The position numbers and the translations under genes were made by a program. A stretch of DNA of 64,000 bases from Vibrio parahaemolyticus (lineage in GTDB: Bacteria > Pseudomonadota > Gammaproteobacteria > Enterobacterales > Vibrionaceae). Below are positions 53,180-61,544 of the stretch, piece by piece. Below the pieces are notes generated by a model. The model had not been told where the DNA came from. It searched no databases and worked only from the letters and a program-made list of their open reading frames with translations. Positions within the stretch are counted from its first letter, which is position 1. The number at the start of each line of letters is the position of its first letter. The stretch spans positions 496,001-560,000 of the forward strand of contig NZ_UHIL01000002.1 in the NCBI RefSeq assembly GCF_900460535.1, in the 5' to 3' direction.

Positions 53180-54317
53180 ACAATCGGAAAGAAATGAAAG
53201 TAAGCTTTTCATCAGTAACATGGTGGAATCAGCGATACGTATTGGCTTGATCTTCGTATTGCTGATGTTTACGTACGACATCATCAGGCCTTTCATCCTT
53301 CCAGTGATTTGGGGTGCCATCATCGCGGTAGCGCTACTACCACTGACCAAAAAACTGCAACGCGCTTACGGCGGCAGACGCGGCTTAGCTGCCACGACAA
53401 TCGCACTGCTGGGTATCGCCCTGCTGGTAACGCCACTAGTGATGGTGTCGGGCTCTATCGTGGATGGTGCAACACACGCGTTGGACGTACTGCAAAATGG
53501 TCAGGTGAAAATCCCTGGACCTAAAGCTTCTGTTGCTGATTGGCCTCTTGTGGGTGACAAACTTTATGAAGTATGGACGCTCTTTGCGACTAACTTAGAG
53601 CAAGCAATACAAACCTTTATGCCACAAATCAAGTCAGCATTAACCTCTTTGCTTGGTATGGTTGGCGGCGTGTTAGGTAGCTTGTTGCTGTCTATCTTGT
53701 CACTGGCTATCGCTGCTGGCTTTATGACGTATTCAGAGTCGTTGGCATCAGGCCTGCAAACTATCGCGATCCGCACCGCTGGCGAAAACGCGAAAAGCTG
53801 GACAACGCTTATCGCCGCGACCATTAAAAGCGTGCTGCTGGGCGTAGTTGGTGTGGCTGCGATTCAAGCGCTATTGATAGGTGCTGGCTTCTTTGTGTTT
53901 GGCGTTCCTGCTGCTGGTTTGCTTACTCTGATTCTGATGATTTTGTGTATCGCTCAGCTTCCTGCGCTGCTTGCCGTATTGCCAGTGATTGGCTACATGT
54001 ACATGACGCAAGACAGCACAACCGCGACCATGTTTACCGTGTGGGCGGTTGTCGGTGCGCTGTCTGAGAACTTACTAAAACCAATGTTTATGGGCCGTGG
54101 TGTAGACGTACCAATGCCAGTGATTCTGCTTGGGGCCATCGGCGGTATGCTTTTCTACGGTATCGTTGGCCTGTTCCTAGGTGCAGTTATTCTGGCGATT
54201 TGGTATGAGTTGTTCGTTTGGTGGTTGAGCATCGAGAAAGCACAACAGCAAGAAGAAATGGCTGAACTCAAAGAAGAAGAGGAACAAACAGAATCTGGAC
54301 ATGGTGCCGGTATTTAA
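53172..54317 (+). CDS. AI-2E-family permease-like protein (PerM/TqsA family)
   Basis: A 381-residue membrane protein with about eight helices: an N-terminal pair (IGLIFVLLMFTYDIIRPFILPVIWGAIIAVALLPLTKKL), a periplasmic helical insert, and the C-terminal cluster with GLLTLILMILCIAQLPALLAVLPVIGY and LLKPMFMGRGVDVPMPVILLGAIGGMLFYGIVGLFLGAVILA. It ends in an acidic coiled tail (MAELKEEEEQTE). Family members include AI-2 exporters and Na+/H+ antiporters. It closes the six-gene operon. Confidence 0.9.
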   Translation: MDKQSERNESKLFISNMVESAIRIGLIFVLLMFTYDIIRPFILPVIWGAIIAVALLPLTKKLQRAYGGRRGLAATTIALLGIALLVTPLVMVSGSIVDGATHALDVLQNGQVKIPGPKASVADWPLVGDKLYEVWTLFATNLEQAIQTFMPQIKSALTSLLGMVGGVLGSLLLSILSLAIAAGFMTYSESLASGLQTIAIRTAGENAKSWTTLIAATIKSVLLGVVGVAAIQALLIGAGFFVFGVPAAGLLTLILMILCIAQLPALLAVLPVIGYMYMTQDSTTATMFTVWAVVGALSENLLKPMFMGRGVDVPMPVILLGAIGGMLFYGIVGLFLGAVILAIWYELFVWWLSIEKAQQQEEMAELKEEEEQTESGHGAGI

Positions 54318-54351
54318 ATTACCAAGGTAATGCCTTCTCTTTGACCGAATA

Positions 54352-54388
54352 AAACAAACCGTTGCCCTGCAGCGGTTTGTTTCTCTTT
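54352..54388 (+). terminator. Terminator of the FUSC operon
   Basis: AAACAAACCG (54352-54361) pairs with CGGTTTGTTT (54373-54382), loop of 11, then a pyrimidine-rich tail TTTCTCTTT-type. It lies 35 bases after the AI-2E gene. The remaining sequence to 54595 holds only the promoter region of the next gene. Confidence 0.75.
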
Positions 54389-54595
54389 AACGTTAGCTCA
54401 CAGTTTCATCACAACGGATGAGATAAAAATGACGTTCTTGTTAAATTTTCATACTTCTTACACTTGAGAGTTGCAATCAAGCACTTAACGATGCAATCTC
54501 GTTGATCGCTATACCCAAAGAATTCCAAGATCCCCCTACATTTGAGCGACCGATCTTGACGAATTGGGACAATTACAAAGCTTAGGATAAAAACA

Positions 54596-55267
54596 ATGAA
54601 ATTGATCAAGCCTTTAACTTGCGCGCTTGCTCTAGCAATGAGTGGCATGGCATTCGCAGACGTTACGGTTAGCGTTCCTGACGACGTTTCAGTATTGGCA
54701 GCAAACGGTGAAAAAGCGAAACTTTCTGGCGGCTTTTTTGCTTCTGAAAAAACATTGACGCTACCCGATGGCGTAAACCAAGTCGTTTTCCGCTACGCAC
54801 CTTACTTCAACCAAGGTAATGACCGTCTAAGCGTAGAAAGTGACGCTATCGTGGCACGCTTCGATACTGCAAATGCAGAGTTGACGATTGAAGTTCCAAA
54901 ATACCGCAACATGCGTGACGCGGAAGAAAACATCAAAGATCTCGATTGGAAACTGGTTGATGGTTCAGGCAAAGCAGTCGTAGTTGACCAAGACAAGCTG
55001 ATCAAACCGGGTATGCAAATCGGCCGTGATTACGTGCGTGAAATCGAAGATTACAACCGCGCTGGCGGTACAGCAGCCGTCGCTTTTGCTGGTGCAGCGA
55101 CCATGCAACCAGTCACACTTCCTGCAAAAATTCCTGAAGACATGAAACAAGCGCGTGCAACCGCAGTGAAAGCAGATTCTACGGCAGAAGAAATGCTGCA
55201 CTTCTGGTACCAAAAAGCAGACGCAGAAACAAAAGCGCGCTTTAAAGCGTACATCAATCAGCAATAG
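54596..55267 (+). CDS. UPF0319/DUF2057-family periplasmic protein (YccT-like)
   Basis: A 223-residue exported protein with a signal peptide cleaved near GMAFA-DVTV. The family features are an early beta-rich domain (VPDDVSVLAANGEKAKLSGGFFASEKTLTLPDGVNQVVFRYAPYF) and a C-terminal helical segment (DSTAEEMLHFWYQKADAETKARFKAYI). E. coli YccT (CsgI) modulates curli assembly; whether this homologue has a comparable role is unknown. It is a single gene with its own terminator. Confidence 0.9.
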   Translation: MKLIKPLTCALALAMSGMAFADVTVSVPDDVSVLAANGEKAKLSGGFFASEKTLTLPDGVNQVVFRYAPYFNQGNDRLSVESDAIVARFDTANAELTIEVPKYRNMRDAEENIKDLDWKLVDGSGKAVVVDQDKLIKPGMQIGRDYVREIEDYNRAGGTAAVAFAGAATMQPVTLPAKIPEDMKQARATAVKADSTAEEMLHFWYQKADAETKARFKAYINQQ

Positions 55268-55290
55268 TCGTTGATTGACTGACCTGATTT

Positions 55291-55318
55291 AAAAAGCCAC
55301 TTAATGTGGCTTTTTTTG
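55291..55318. terminator. Bidirectional intrinsic terminator
   Basis: AAAAAGCCAC and complement (55291-55300, 55306-55315) with a five-base loop and a T7 tail on the plus strand. The stop codon of the convergent RDD gene lies inside the structure at 55301. Confidence 0.9.
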
Positions 55319-55789
55319 ATCATGCAAAATAGACAGCAGCGAGTCAGGTGCTTGCACGACTTTGGTCTTGGTGAGGAAATCATGCAACAAACGTCGCTCT
55401 GGATGAAAAACAAGCAGCACAAGGTTCACCAACGGAACGCCAGGAATAAACATTTCGAGTAGATAGCTGATGCCAAGCCGGATGGAAACCGTCACTTTGG
55501 TCGCGGCACGACCATTTTTCATCACCACTTTGATACCAACAAAACGCATGCCGATGGTTTGCCCTTCCTTCAACCAATACCAGTTAATCACGAGAAGAAT
55601 GGGAACAGTAAGGAGATACACCGCGTGGGTGTCGTAAACAAGTGTGAAGTTTTCTTGCAGGGATAAACGGAAGTCATAGAGCCAAAAATTGATACCCAAC
55701 GCGATAACAACGACAACGCTAATGACGACGAACAGATCAACGAAACCGCCTATAAGCCGCTGCATTTTGCTCGCAATTGAAGAGTACAT
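55301..55789 (-). CDS. RDD-family membrane protein
   Basis: A 162-residue protein with three membrane helices and the RDD layout: RLIGGFVDLFVVISVVVVIAL in helix 1 (R-x-x-GGFVD), LLVINWYWLKEGQTIGMRFVGIKVV after helix 2, and HPERRLLHDFLTKTKVV at the end, where RRxxHD is the family's C-terminal signature. Some RDD proteins act in ion exchange; the role of this one is unknown. It is monocistronic. Confidence 0.9.
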   Translation of the reverse strand: MYSSIASKMQRLIGGFVDLFVVISVVVVIALGINFWLYDFRLSLQENFTLVYDTHAVYLLTVPILLVINWYWLKEGQTIGMRFVGIKVVMKNGRAATKVTVSIRLGISYLLEMFIPGVPLVNLVLLVFHPERRLLHDFLTKTKVVQAPDSLLSILHDQKKPH

Positions 55790-55940
55790 ATAACCACCTA
55801 CAACAACAGTGAACGCAGTCTAGGCATTGTTGTATATGTGCTCAATTGATAAGTCTATAAATTCGTATCATGTCTCAAAAGTGATTTTTAATTTACACCG
55901 ATATAACTTAGTTATCTCGGTTTCAGCGATGGGTGGGTAC

Positions 55941-56705
55941 TTACCAATAACGCTCATAGATAACGTGACCGCCTGTTCGAGTTCGATATTTTTCTAACCC
56001 TAGCCCTTGCAGCACAGGCAAGGTATCTTTAATCATCTCTGGGTTACCACACAGCATCACAAAGCTGCTTTGCGGAGAGAAAGGCACATCCACTTTATTG
56101 GCAAGCTCACCAGATGCAATCAACTCTGGGATTCGACCTTGCAGTTTTCCGAGTGACGATTCACGACTCACGATTGGCACGTACTTTAAGCGTCCTTCAT
56201 ATCGGAATTGAAGATGCTCAATCAGGTATTTGTAGACCAAATCTTTTCCGTAGCGAACACCATGCACCAGCACGATACGATCATTGTGAGGAAGCAGGTT
56301 AATGTCATCCAGCAAAGATAAAAACGGGCCAATACCAGTCCCCGTCGAAAGCAACCATAGATCACTCGCTTGCTTAGGAATAGTGTCGTGAATGAGATCG
56401 CCATGCGCGGTTTCACCCACATAAATCGGGTCACCCGCTTTTAGCTTTTGCAACCTTGGAGAAAGTTGCCCTTGAGGATCTGCCACAATGAGGAATTCGA
56501 GCCACTCGTGTTGCTCGCTTGGTGCATTAACCACAGAGTAAGCACGGCTGATAGGCTTGCCCTCATCATCTAGCAAAGCAAGCTTGGTGAACTGACCAGC
56601 TTTAAAGGTAAGAGGCGCGCCTGAGACCCTTAAACTGAACAGCTCGCCAGTCCAGTCAATGCGTTTTTCCACCTTGGCTAGATTGAAACCTTTCAGCTCA
56701 GTCAT
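55941..56705 (-). CDS. fpr: Ferredoxin-NADP+ reductase
   Basis: A 254-residue flavoprotein of the bacterial Fpr class. The FAD-binding motif RAYSVVNAP is near residue 55, the NADP-binding GTGIGPFLSLL near 120, and the C-terminus ends in the aromatic GGHVIYERYW typical of subclass I bacterial enzymes. It moves electrons between NADPH and ferredoxin or flavodoxin and serves in oxidative stress defence and cofactor repair. It is a single gene. Confidence 0.95.
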   Translation of the reverse strand: MTELKGFNLAKVEKRIDWTGELFSLRVSGAPLTFKAGQFTKLALLDDEGKPISRAYSVVNAPSEQHEWLEFLIVADPQGQLSPRLQKLKAGDPIYVGETAHGDLIHDTIPKQASDLWLLSTGTGIGPFLSLLDDINLLPHNDRIVLVHGVRYGKDLVYKYLIEHLQFRYEGRLKYVPIVSRESSLGKLQGRIPELIASGELANKVDVPFSPQSSFVMLCGNPEMIKDTLPVLQGLGLEKYRTRTGGHVIYERYW

Positions 56706-56916
56706 AAGACACCTCCTATTTGGTTACTCTTAGTTAAACTTACGCCTTCAACTCGATTATGTAAAGTTTCTAGTTTACATAATAAGATTGCCATTTCATT
56801 TCACATTTTAAAAACAATTTTATTACATATTAAATGATTACATCTAGAATAAATGCTCAAAGTGATAAGTCGCGTCGCAATTTTGTGGCAATGCAGATGA
56901 AAAAGGAGCACTAAAA

Positions 56917-57369
56917 ATGGACACACTGTTAAAGGACTTTCCCGTTATCACAGAGATCAAAGTCGCATGGGGTGAAATGGATGCTCTGCAACACGTCAAT
57001 AACGTGGTCTATTTCCGCTACTTTGAGACGGCGCGTTTAGATTACTTCAACAAAATTAATCTGCTGGTCGACCTGCAAACCTCGCAAATTGGGCCAGTAC
57101 TCAGCGAGACGCAATGTCGCTACAAACTGCCTGTCACTTACCCAGACACGTTGCTGGTCGGCTCGCGCGTGATCGACATGCAAGAAGATCGCATCACTAT
57201 GGAATATCAAGTATTGAGTAAAAAATGGGGCAAGATTACGACGGTCTCAACCGCGACAGGCGTGATGTTCGATTTTAAAAACAACGAGAAAGCGGCCATT
57301 CCTGATCATGTGCGCCAATCCATTCTTGAGTTAGAAAGCACGGTTGGCAGTACGCACCATTTGGAATAA
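56917..57369 (+). CDS. Acyl-CoA thioesterase, 4HBT/YbgC-like
   Basis: A 150-residue hot-dog-fold protein. The motif VAWGEMDALQHVNNVVYFRYFETARLDYF aligns with the 4HBT active-site helix, though the catalytic Asp of YbgC (WxDxDxxGHVNN) is replaced within GEMDALQHVNN by a Glu/Asp arrangement typical of the FadM-like branch. It probably hydrolyses acyl-CoA; the substrate is unknown. It has a strong ribosome site (AAGGAG) and a downstream terminator. Confidence 0.88.
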   Translation: MDTLLKDFPVITEIKVAWGEMDALQHVNNVVYFRYFETARLDYFNKINLLVDLQTSQIGPVLSETQCRYKLPVTYPDTLLVGSRVIDMQEDRITMEYQVLSKKWGKITTVSTATGVMFDFKNNEKAAIPDHVRQSILELESTVGSTHHLE

Positions 57370-57423
57370 ATCGGCAGCGTACAGTAAAAAGTCAGCGAAG
57401 AAACAAGTAAGTAAGAAACAAAC

Positions 57424-57451
57424 AAAAAGGTGGCTCATGGCCACCTTTTTT
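57424..57451. terminator. Intrinsic terminator
   Basis: AAAAAGGTGGC (57424-57434) and its complement (57440-57450), loop of five, T6 tail. It is placed between the thioesterase gene and the convergent VF530 gene and is usable from both sides. Confidence 0.88.
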
Positions 57452-57482
57452 GATTCGGATTTTTTAGCTGAAAGCGTAACGC

Positions 57483-57701
57483 TTAGCAAAACGTCTCGAT
57501 ATACAGCGCTTCGACTTTGTCTCGTGCCCATTGCGTTTTACGCAAAAACTTCAGAGAAGATTTGATCGACGGATCTTTCTTAAAACAGTTCACTCGAACG
57601 CGCTCATACAGGCCATTCCAACCAAAGTGTTCAACTAGTCGGGTGACGATTTTTTCTAAACTCAACCCATGCAGAGGGTTATTCGGCTGTTCGTTGCTCA
57701 T
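57483..57701 (-). CDS. VF530-family DNA-binding protein
   Basis: A 72-residue basic protein that matches the VF530 (DUF2132) family: [62 protein letters not shown]. The family was defined from a Vibrio structure with a DNA-binding-like fold; its biological role is unclear. It is monocistronic. Confidence 0.9.
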   Translation of the reverse strand: MSNEQPNNPLHGLSLEKIVTRLVEHFGWNGLYERVRVNCFKKDPSIKSSLKFLRKTQWARDKVEALYIETFC

Positions 57702-57851
57702 GTTGTTGATCCAGTAACGATGTAAGTGGCGGGCTAATCTAACTCAAAGTGACCACTTAACCTAATGTTTTCACCTTCAAAGGCGTTTAGCTTGAATTAC
57801 TTTGCTCATCTCCCCTATAGTAGCTCAAACTTCACAAACATCCTTTTCACG

Positions 57852-58775
57852 ATGAAAGCCCTCAACGACCTCAATATTTTTGTCGAAACCGCGCGCCAAG
57901 GCAGCTTTTCAAAAGCCGCTAACAGCATGGACATGACACCTGCCGCCATTAGCGCATCGATTAAGCGTCTTGAAGGGCAAATCGGTTTCCCGCTGTTTGT
58001 GCGTTCTACCCGAAGCCTGCGTTTAACCTCAGAAGGCGAACTGTTTTTAGACAAAACCACGCAAGCGTTGGCAACATTGCAAGAGGGGTTGGATCAGATC
58101 TCAAGTGCGCGTGGCGAGTTATCTGGTCAACTGCACATTACTGCGCCCTCCGATTTTGGTCGCAATATGTTGCTCGATTGGGTGGATGAGTTCATCGATC
58201 TCTACCCAAATGTTTCCATAAAACTAGAGCTGTCCGATAGCTTGACGGATATGTACACCAAGCGTGTCGATATTGCGATTCGCTACGGCGAGCCGGCCGA
58301 CTCTAATCTGGTCGTGTTGGCATTGTGTGGGGCAAACGAGCGGATCTTATGTGCATCGCCAGAGTACGTAGCCACACATCCAGAACTCACCTCTCCTGCC
58401 GATTTAACGCAACACAACTGTTTGTGCTATATGGTCGCGGATTCGGTCTACAACAAATGGACGCTCACGCGTGACGGCGAGAAAGAACAAGTCGTGGTCA
58501 GCGGTAACTTGATGAGCAACGATAGTGACTTGCCACATCGGTTAGCGATCAAAGGCAAAGGCATTGCGAATAAATCGTTGATGGACATCAGCCGAGACTT
58601 AATCGAGGGAAGATTGGTGCGAGTGTTACCAGAGTGGGATTGCGGCCCAGTACCGCTCTACATGGTGTGCGCCGATCGTCGCTTACTGACGCCAACGATT
58701 CGGACTTTCCGCGACTTTATCCAACAAAAATGCTGCCAACAACGCGCCAACGTGCTGGCAACCTTCTGTCATTAG
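57852..58775 (+). CDS. LysR-family transcriptional regulator
   Basis: About 307 residues, starting at the ATG at 57852 that gives the standard N-terminus KALNDLNIFVETARQGSFSKAANSMDMTPAAISASIKRLE; the frame is open upstream to 57765. The effector domain includes HITAPSDFGRNMLLDWVDEF and VDIAIRYGEPADSNLVV, a pattern of the large CrgA/DsdC-like LysR branch. Its end overlaps the convergent monooxygenase-like gene by four bases. Target genes are unknown; nfsB, 360 bases further, is a possibility. Confidence 0.92.
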   Translation: MKALNDLNIFVETARQGSFSKAANSMDMTPAAISASIKRLEGQIGFPLFVRSTRSLRLTSEGELFLDKTTQALATLQEGLDQISSARGELSGQLHITAPSDFGRNMLLDWVDEFIDLYPNVSIKLELSDSLTDMYTKRVDIAIRYGEPADSNLVVLALCGANERILCASPEYVATHPELTSPADLTQHNCLCYMVADSVYNKWTLTRDGEKEQVVVSGNLMSNDSDLPHRLAIKGKGIANKSLMDISRDLIEGRLVRVLPEWDCGPVPLYMVCADRRLLTPTIRTFRDFIQQKCCQQRANVLATFCH

Positions 58776-59062
58776 GCGATAAATCGAAGAGGACGAATCT
58801 GGGTATATTCAACCCAATCGTTCTCTTCTAATGTTTCAAGAAACGTCGCCATGTGCGGGCTTTGCAAATGCTTATCCAAGGCCTCTTGCGATGCCCAAAT
58901 CTCTTGGAACATAAATAAGCCTTCAACTTTCTCGTCAAGATACAACTCGTATTGGCAACAGCCTTCTTCTTGACGAGTTGGCTCTAGTAAACCAGCAAGC
59001 AAATTCACCACCTGATCCTTGCTGTCTGGATAGGCTTTCACTTCTGCAACTAAGTGGATCAT
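58772..59062 (-). CDS. Antibiotic biosynthesis monooxygenase-domain protein (YgiN-like)
   Basis: A 96-residue ABM-fold protein (IHLVAEVKAYPDSKDQVVNLLAGLLEPTRQEEGCCQYELYLDEKVEGLFMFQEIWASQEALDKHLQSPHM). Family members such as YgiN oxidise quinols or protect against reactive quinones. It is in the same direction as, and downstream of, nfsB (69 bases), which also acts on quinones and nitro compounds, suggesting a shared detoxification unit. Confidence 0.9.
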   Translation of the reverse strand: MIHLVAEVKAYPDSKDQVVNLLAGLLEPTRQEEGCCQYELYLDEKVEGLFMFQEIWASQEALDKHLQSPHMATFLETLEENDWVEYTQIRPLRFIA

Positions 59063-59131
59063 CGTTTTATCACTCTTTTGCGATTTATATATTGATTACA
59101 GGGTTCTATGTCACCTGCAAGTAAGCTCGAA

Positions 59132-59785
59132 TTAGATCTCGGTGAATACGGTTTCTGCGTCCCAGCGAGACTTTGGCGTTTTCGCGTTGAAGTCATCTTC
59201 CGCGTGGTAGCCAAGCGGCACGATCACAACGCTGGTATAACCTTTTTCACGCAAGCCAAATTCTTCATCCAGCACTTTGGGATCAAACCCTTCAATTGGC
59301 ACTGCATCAATTTCTAGCGTCGAAGCACCCAACAACAACGTACCCACGTTGAGGTAAACTTGTTTCTCCATCCAATGGTTCGCATCTTTCAGATCAAAAC
59401 GGTGCATGTTCACAAAGTAGCTACGACCACCGCGCACAGCCGCTTTCGCTTCTTCAGTTGGGAATCGACCATCTTTTTCTTCTTGCACCATTAGCGCTTC
59501 AATGTAGTCGTTATCAATGCCTGTTTTTGCACAAAACACCAATACGTGAGAAGCGTTGAGAATCTTCGCCGCGTTAAACGCGTAGTTCTCTTGCGCCGCT
59601 TTAGCGATGCGCTGTTTGCCTTCTTCTGTGCTTGCCAGAATGAAATGCCAAGGCTGGGAGTTCACACTCGATGGACTAAAACGAATCAGCTCTTTAACTG
59701 CATCGATTTTTTCTTGAGGTAGCTTGCGCGTTGGGTCAAACACTTTCGTTGAGTAACGAGATTTTGCAGCTTGTACGATATCCAT
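59132..59785 (-). CDS. nfsB: Oxygen-insensitive NAD(P)H nitroreductase NfsB
   Basis: A 217-residue flavin (FMN) enzyme matching E. coli NfsB: MDIVQAAKSRYSTKVFD start, RFSPSSVNSQPWHFILASTEEGKQRIAKAA, KQVYLNVGTLLLGASTLEIDAVPIEGFDP and LREKGYTSVVIVPLGYH. It reduces nitroaromatics and quinones by two electrons. The ATG at 59785 with GGAG upstream is chosen over a TTG at 59797. Confidence 0.95.
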   Translation of the reverse strand: MDIVQAAKSRYSTKVFDPTRKLPQEKIDAVKELIRFSPSSVNSQPWHFILASTEEGKQRIAKAAQENYAFNAAKILNASHVLVFCAKTGIDNDYIEALMVQEEKDGRFPTEEAKAAVRGGRSYFVNMHRFDLKDANHWMEKQVYLNVGTLLLGASTLEIDAVPIEGFDPKVLDEEFGLREKGYTSVVIVPLGYHAEDDFNAKTPKSRWDAETVFTEI

Positions 59786-59951
59786 GAGGTTCTCCAATTA
59801 ATGAATTTAAGCTGTGTAACAGCATAACCTCATGAGATAAAGGGAAAAACCGATTTCGATTAAAAACATTTTCAAAATAAATTTGAAAATAAAAGATAAG
59901 AAAGGCTTTGAACGTTCTCACTGAACTTCTTCATCTTTTCGGCAATAATGC

Positions 59952-61415
59952 ATGTTTGCTCGCAACCAAACTCAACTCATGCTGCCTCAAGATAACGTTA
60001 TTACATCCTTTCTGTGTAAAAAGCTCGGTCACAATCACCTGAGAATTGCCGGCCAATATTGGCACATTGAGAAGTTGGTTGCCTTGCAATGTATGATGTT
60101 GAAAGAAGCGCCTAACCTGCAAGAAGGGCTGCTTTGGTGGAGTAAAAGTGTTTCATTATTCGACCGCCGTTTGTACGTCACATTGCAACATGGAGATGCC
60201 CAAATCCATCTGCAAGTCGAATGCAGAACGGCCGATAAGCCAAGTTGGGCCGAGTCGGTGTTTAGCTTGCTCAAAATGCAGTTGGAAATGCTTGAGTTAA
60301 GCGAATCAATACAGGTACAAATTCAAGCCAGCAATCCACTCGCGGCCGATATTTTTCTAGGGGAAACGCGAGATTCTAAAACGAGTTCAAGCGTGTTTGA
60401 CCTGGTGAAACATGTTTATTTGCTGCTTTCTCACCAGCCAATTGAGCAACCAGAATTACTGAGTGTTTTGAACGCCTTGTTCATCAAAAACAGCAATTAC
60501 GCGCTCAAGTTAGAGCAAGCGGCAAGGCAACTGGGCGTCTCCAAACGCACCTTGCAACGTCGACTGCAAGAAAAGCAAATGAGCTACTCTCAATGCGTTG
60601 ATTTCGCGAAAAGAAAGCAAGCACTCACTTTGCTTGCCGACACCCAACTCACGACGCAGCAAATCGCCTATCAACTTGGTTACGAAGAACCATCGAACTT
60701 TCACCGCACTTTTCGTCGTTGGTATCCGTTTTCACCCATGCAGTATCGCCAACAATGTTTGGATAACCGAACTCAACTAAATCAGCAACCGATCCGCTTG
60801 TACTACGCCAAAGCCAATACCTTCGACGATAACCACATCGACCAACCTGTCGGCAAAATCTGGATGGAAGTGGACAATATTGCGTTTGAAAAAGTGGTCT
60901 CGGTAGAATGCCGTGACCGTGATGGCGCATGGCGGCGCTACCCCGCCTTCTTCGAGCGTTTTTTAAGTCATGGCACCGAACTCTGGGCAACGACCGAACT
61001 TCCGGTGGCGCATCCCCTTACCTTTCGCCTGTGTTATGAAGTCGATGGAGAACGTTACATTGAGAACAACCACCAGCGTGATTATGTGGTTTCTAAAGGG
61101 CTTTTAATTGGCGCAACGGAATATATTGTCCCGACTCGGCAACTTATTAACATTGGGGCGCAATATACGCTCTTTGTCGAACTGGCATGCCGACTTGAAA
61201 ACGTTGTGAGGATTGACGGTTACGTCGATGATGACCCCACACCTCACGCAATGCGCTTGACCCAACACTCGCAACATTATGCTTGTTGGGTGCTGCAATT
61301 ATCGCTCACTCAAACTGCAAAGCAGTGCCGTTTCCGCCTTTATGATGAATCCGACAACGAGCTCGCGAAAGAGCATTACCCGATACAATATCCTATTGTG
61401 CAACCGCTCAATTAA
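59952..61415 (+). CDS. AraC-family regulator fused to a CBM21-like carbohydrate-binding domain
   Basis: A 487-residue protein. Residues 1-180 form an unrecognised sensory region. Residues 183-268 are a complete AraC DNA-binding domain with two helix-turn-helix units (KLEQAARQLGVSKRTLQRRLQ; TTQQIAYQLGYEEPSNFHRTFRRW). Residues 300-380 then follow the CBM21 starch/glycogen-binding pattern: VDNIAFEKVVSVECRDRDGAW, FERFLSHGTELWATTEL, TFRLCYEVDGERYIENNHQRDY, where V-NIAFEK-V-V, the Trp and the Y-NN-DY ligands are all in place. A further ~100-residue beta-rich tail may be a related domain. It lies 129 bases before an alpha-amylase gene, which it probably regulates in response to bound glucan. Confidence 0.85.
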   Translation: MFARNQTQLMLPQDNVITSFLCKKLGHNHLRIAGQYWHIEKLVALQCMMLKEAPNLQEGLLWWSKSVSLFDRRLYVTLQHGDAQIHLQVECRTADKPSWAESVFSLLKMQLEMLELSESIQVQIQASNPLAADIFLGETRDSKTSSSVFDLVKHVYLLLSHQPIEQPELLSVLNALFIKNSNYALKLEQAARQLGVSKRTLQRRLQEKQMSYSQCVDFAKRKQALTLLADTQLTTQQIAYQLGYEEPSNFHRTFRRWYPFSPMQYRQQCLDNRTQLNQQPIRLYYAKANTFDDNHIDQPVGKIWMEVDNIAFEKVVSVECRDRDGAWRRYPAFFERFLSHGTELWATTELPVAHPLTFRLCYEVDGERYIENNHQRDYVVSKGLLIGATEYIVPTRQLINIGAQYTLFVELACRLENVVRIDGYVDDDPTPHAMRLTQHSQHYACWVLQLSLTQTAKQCRFRLYDESDNELAKEHYPIQYPIVQPLN

Positions 61416-61544
61416 AACTGTCGGTCAGATCAAAGTCGCCGCTTCGTGACATCATTTCACATCTTTTTTGGCGTAAATTGACACTCTCAATTTCAAATCT
61501 TTGCTTTATCGTTTCTGCATTGCTGCATAACGGAGGCAAAAACT

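Noticed and set aside
61446..61461. CRP-like GTGA...TCACA upstream of the amylase gene
   Set aside because: The half-sites are seven bases apart instead of six.
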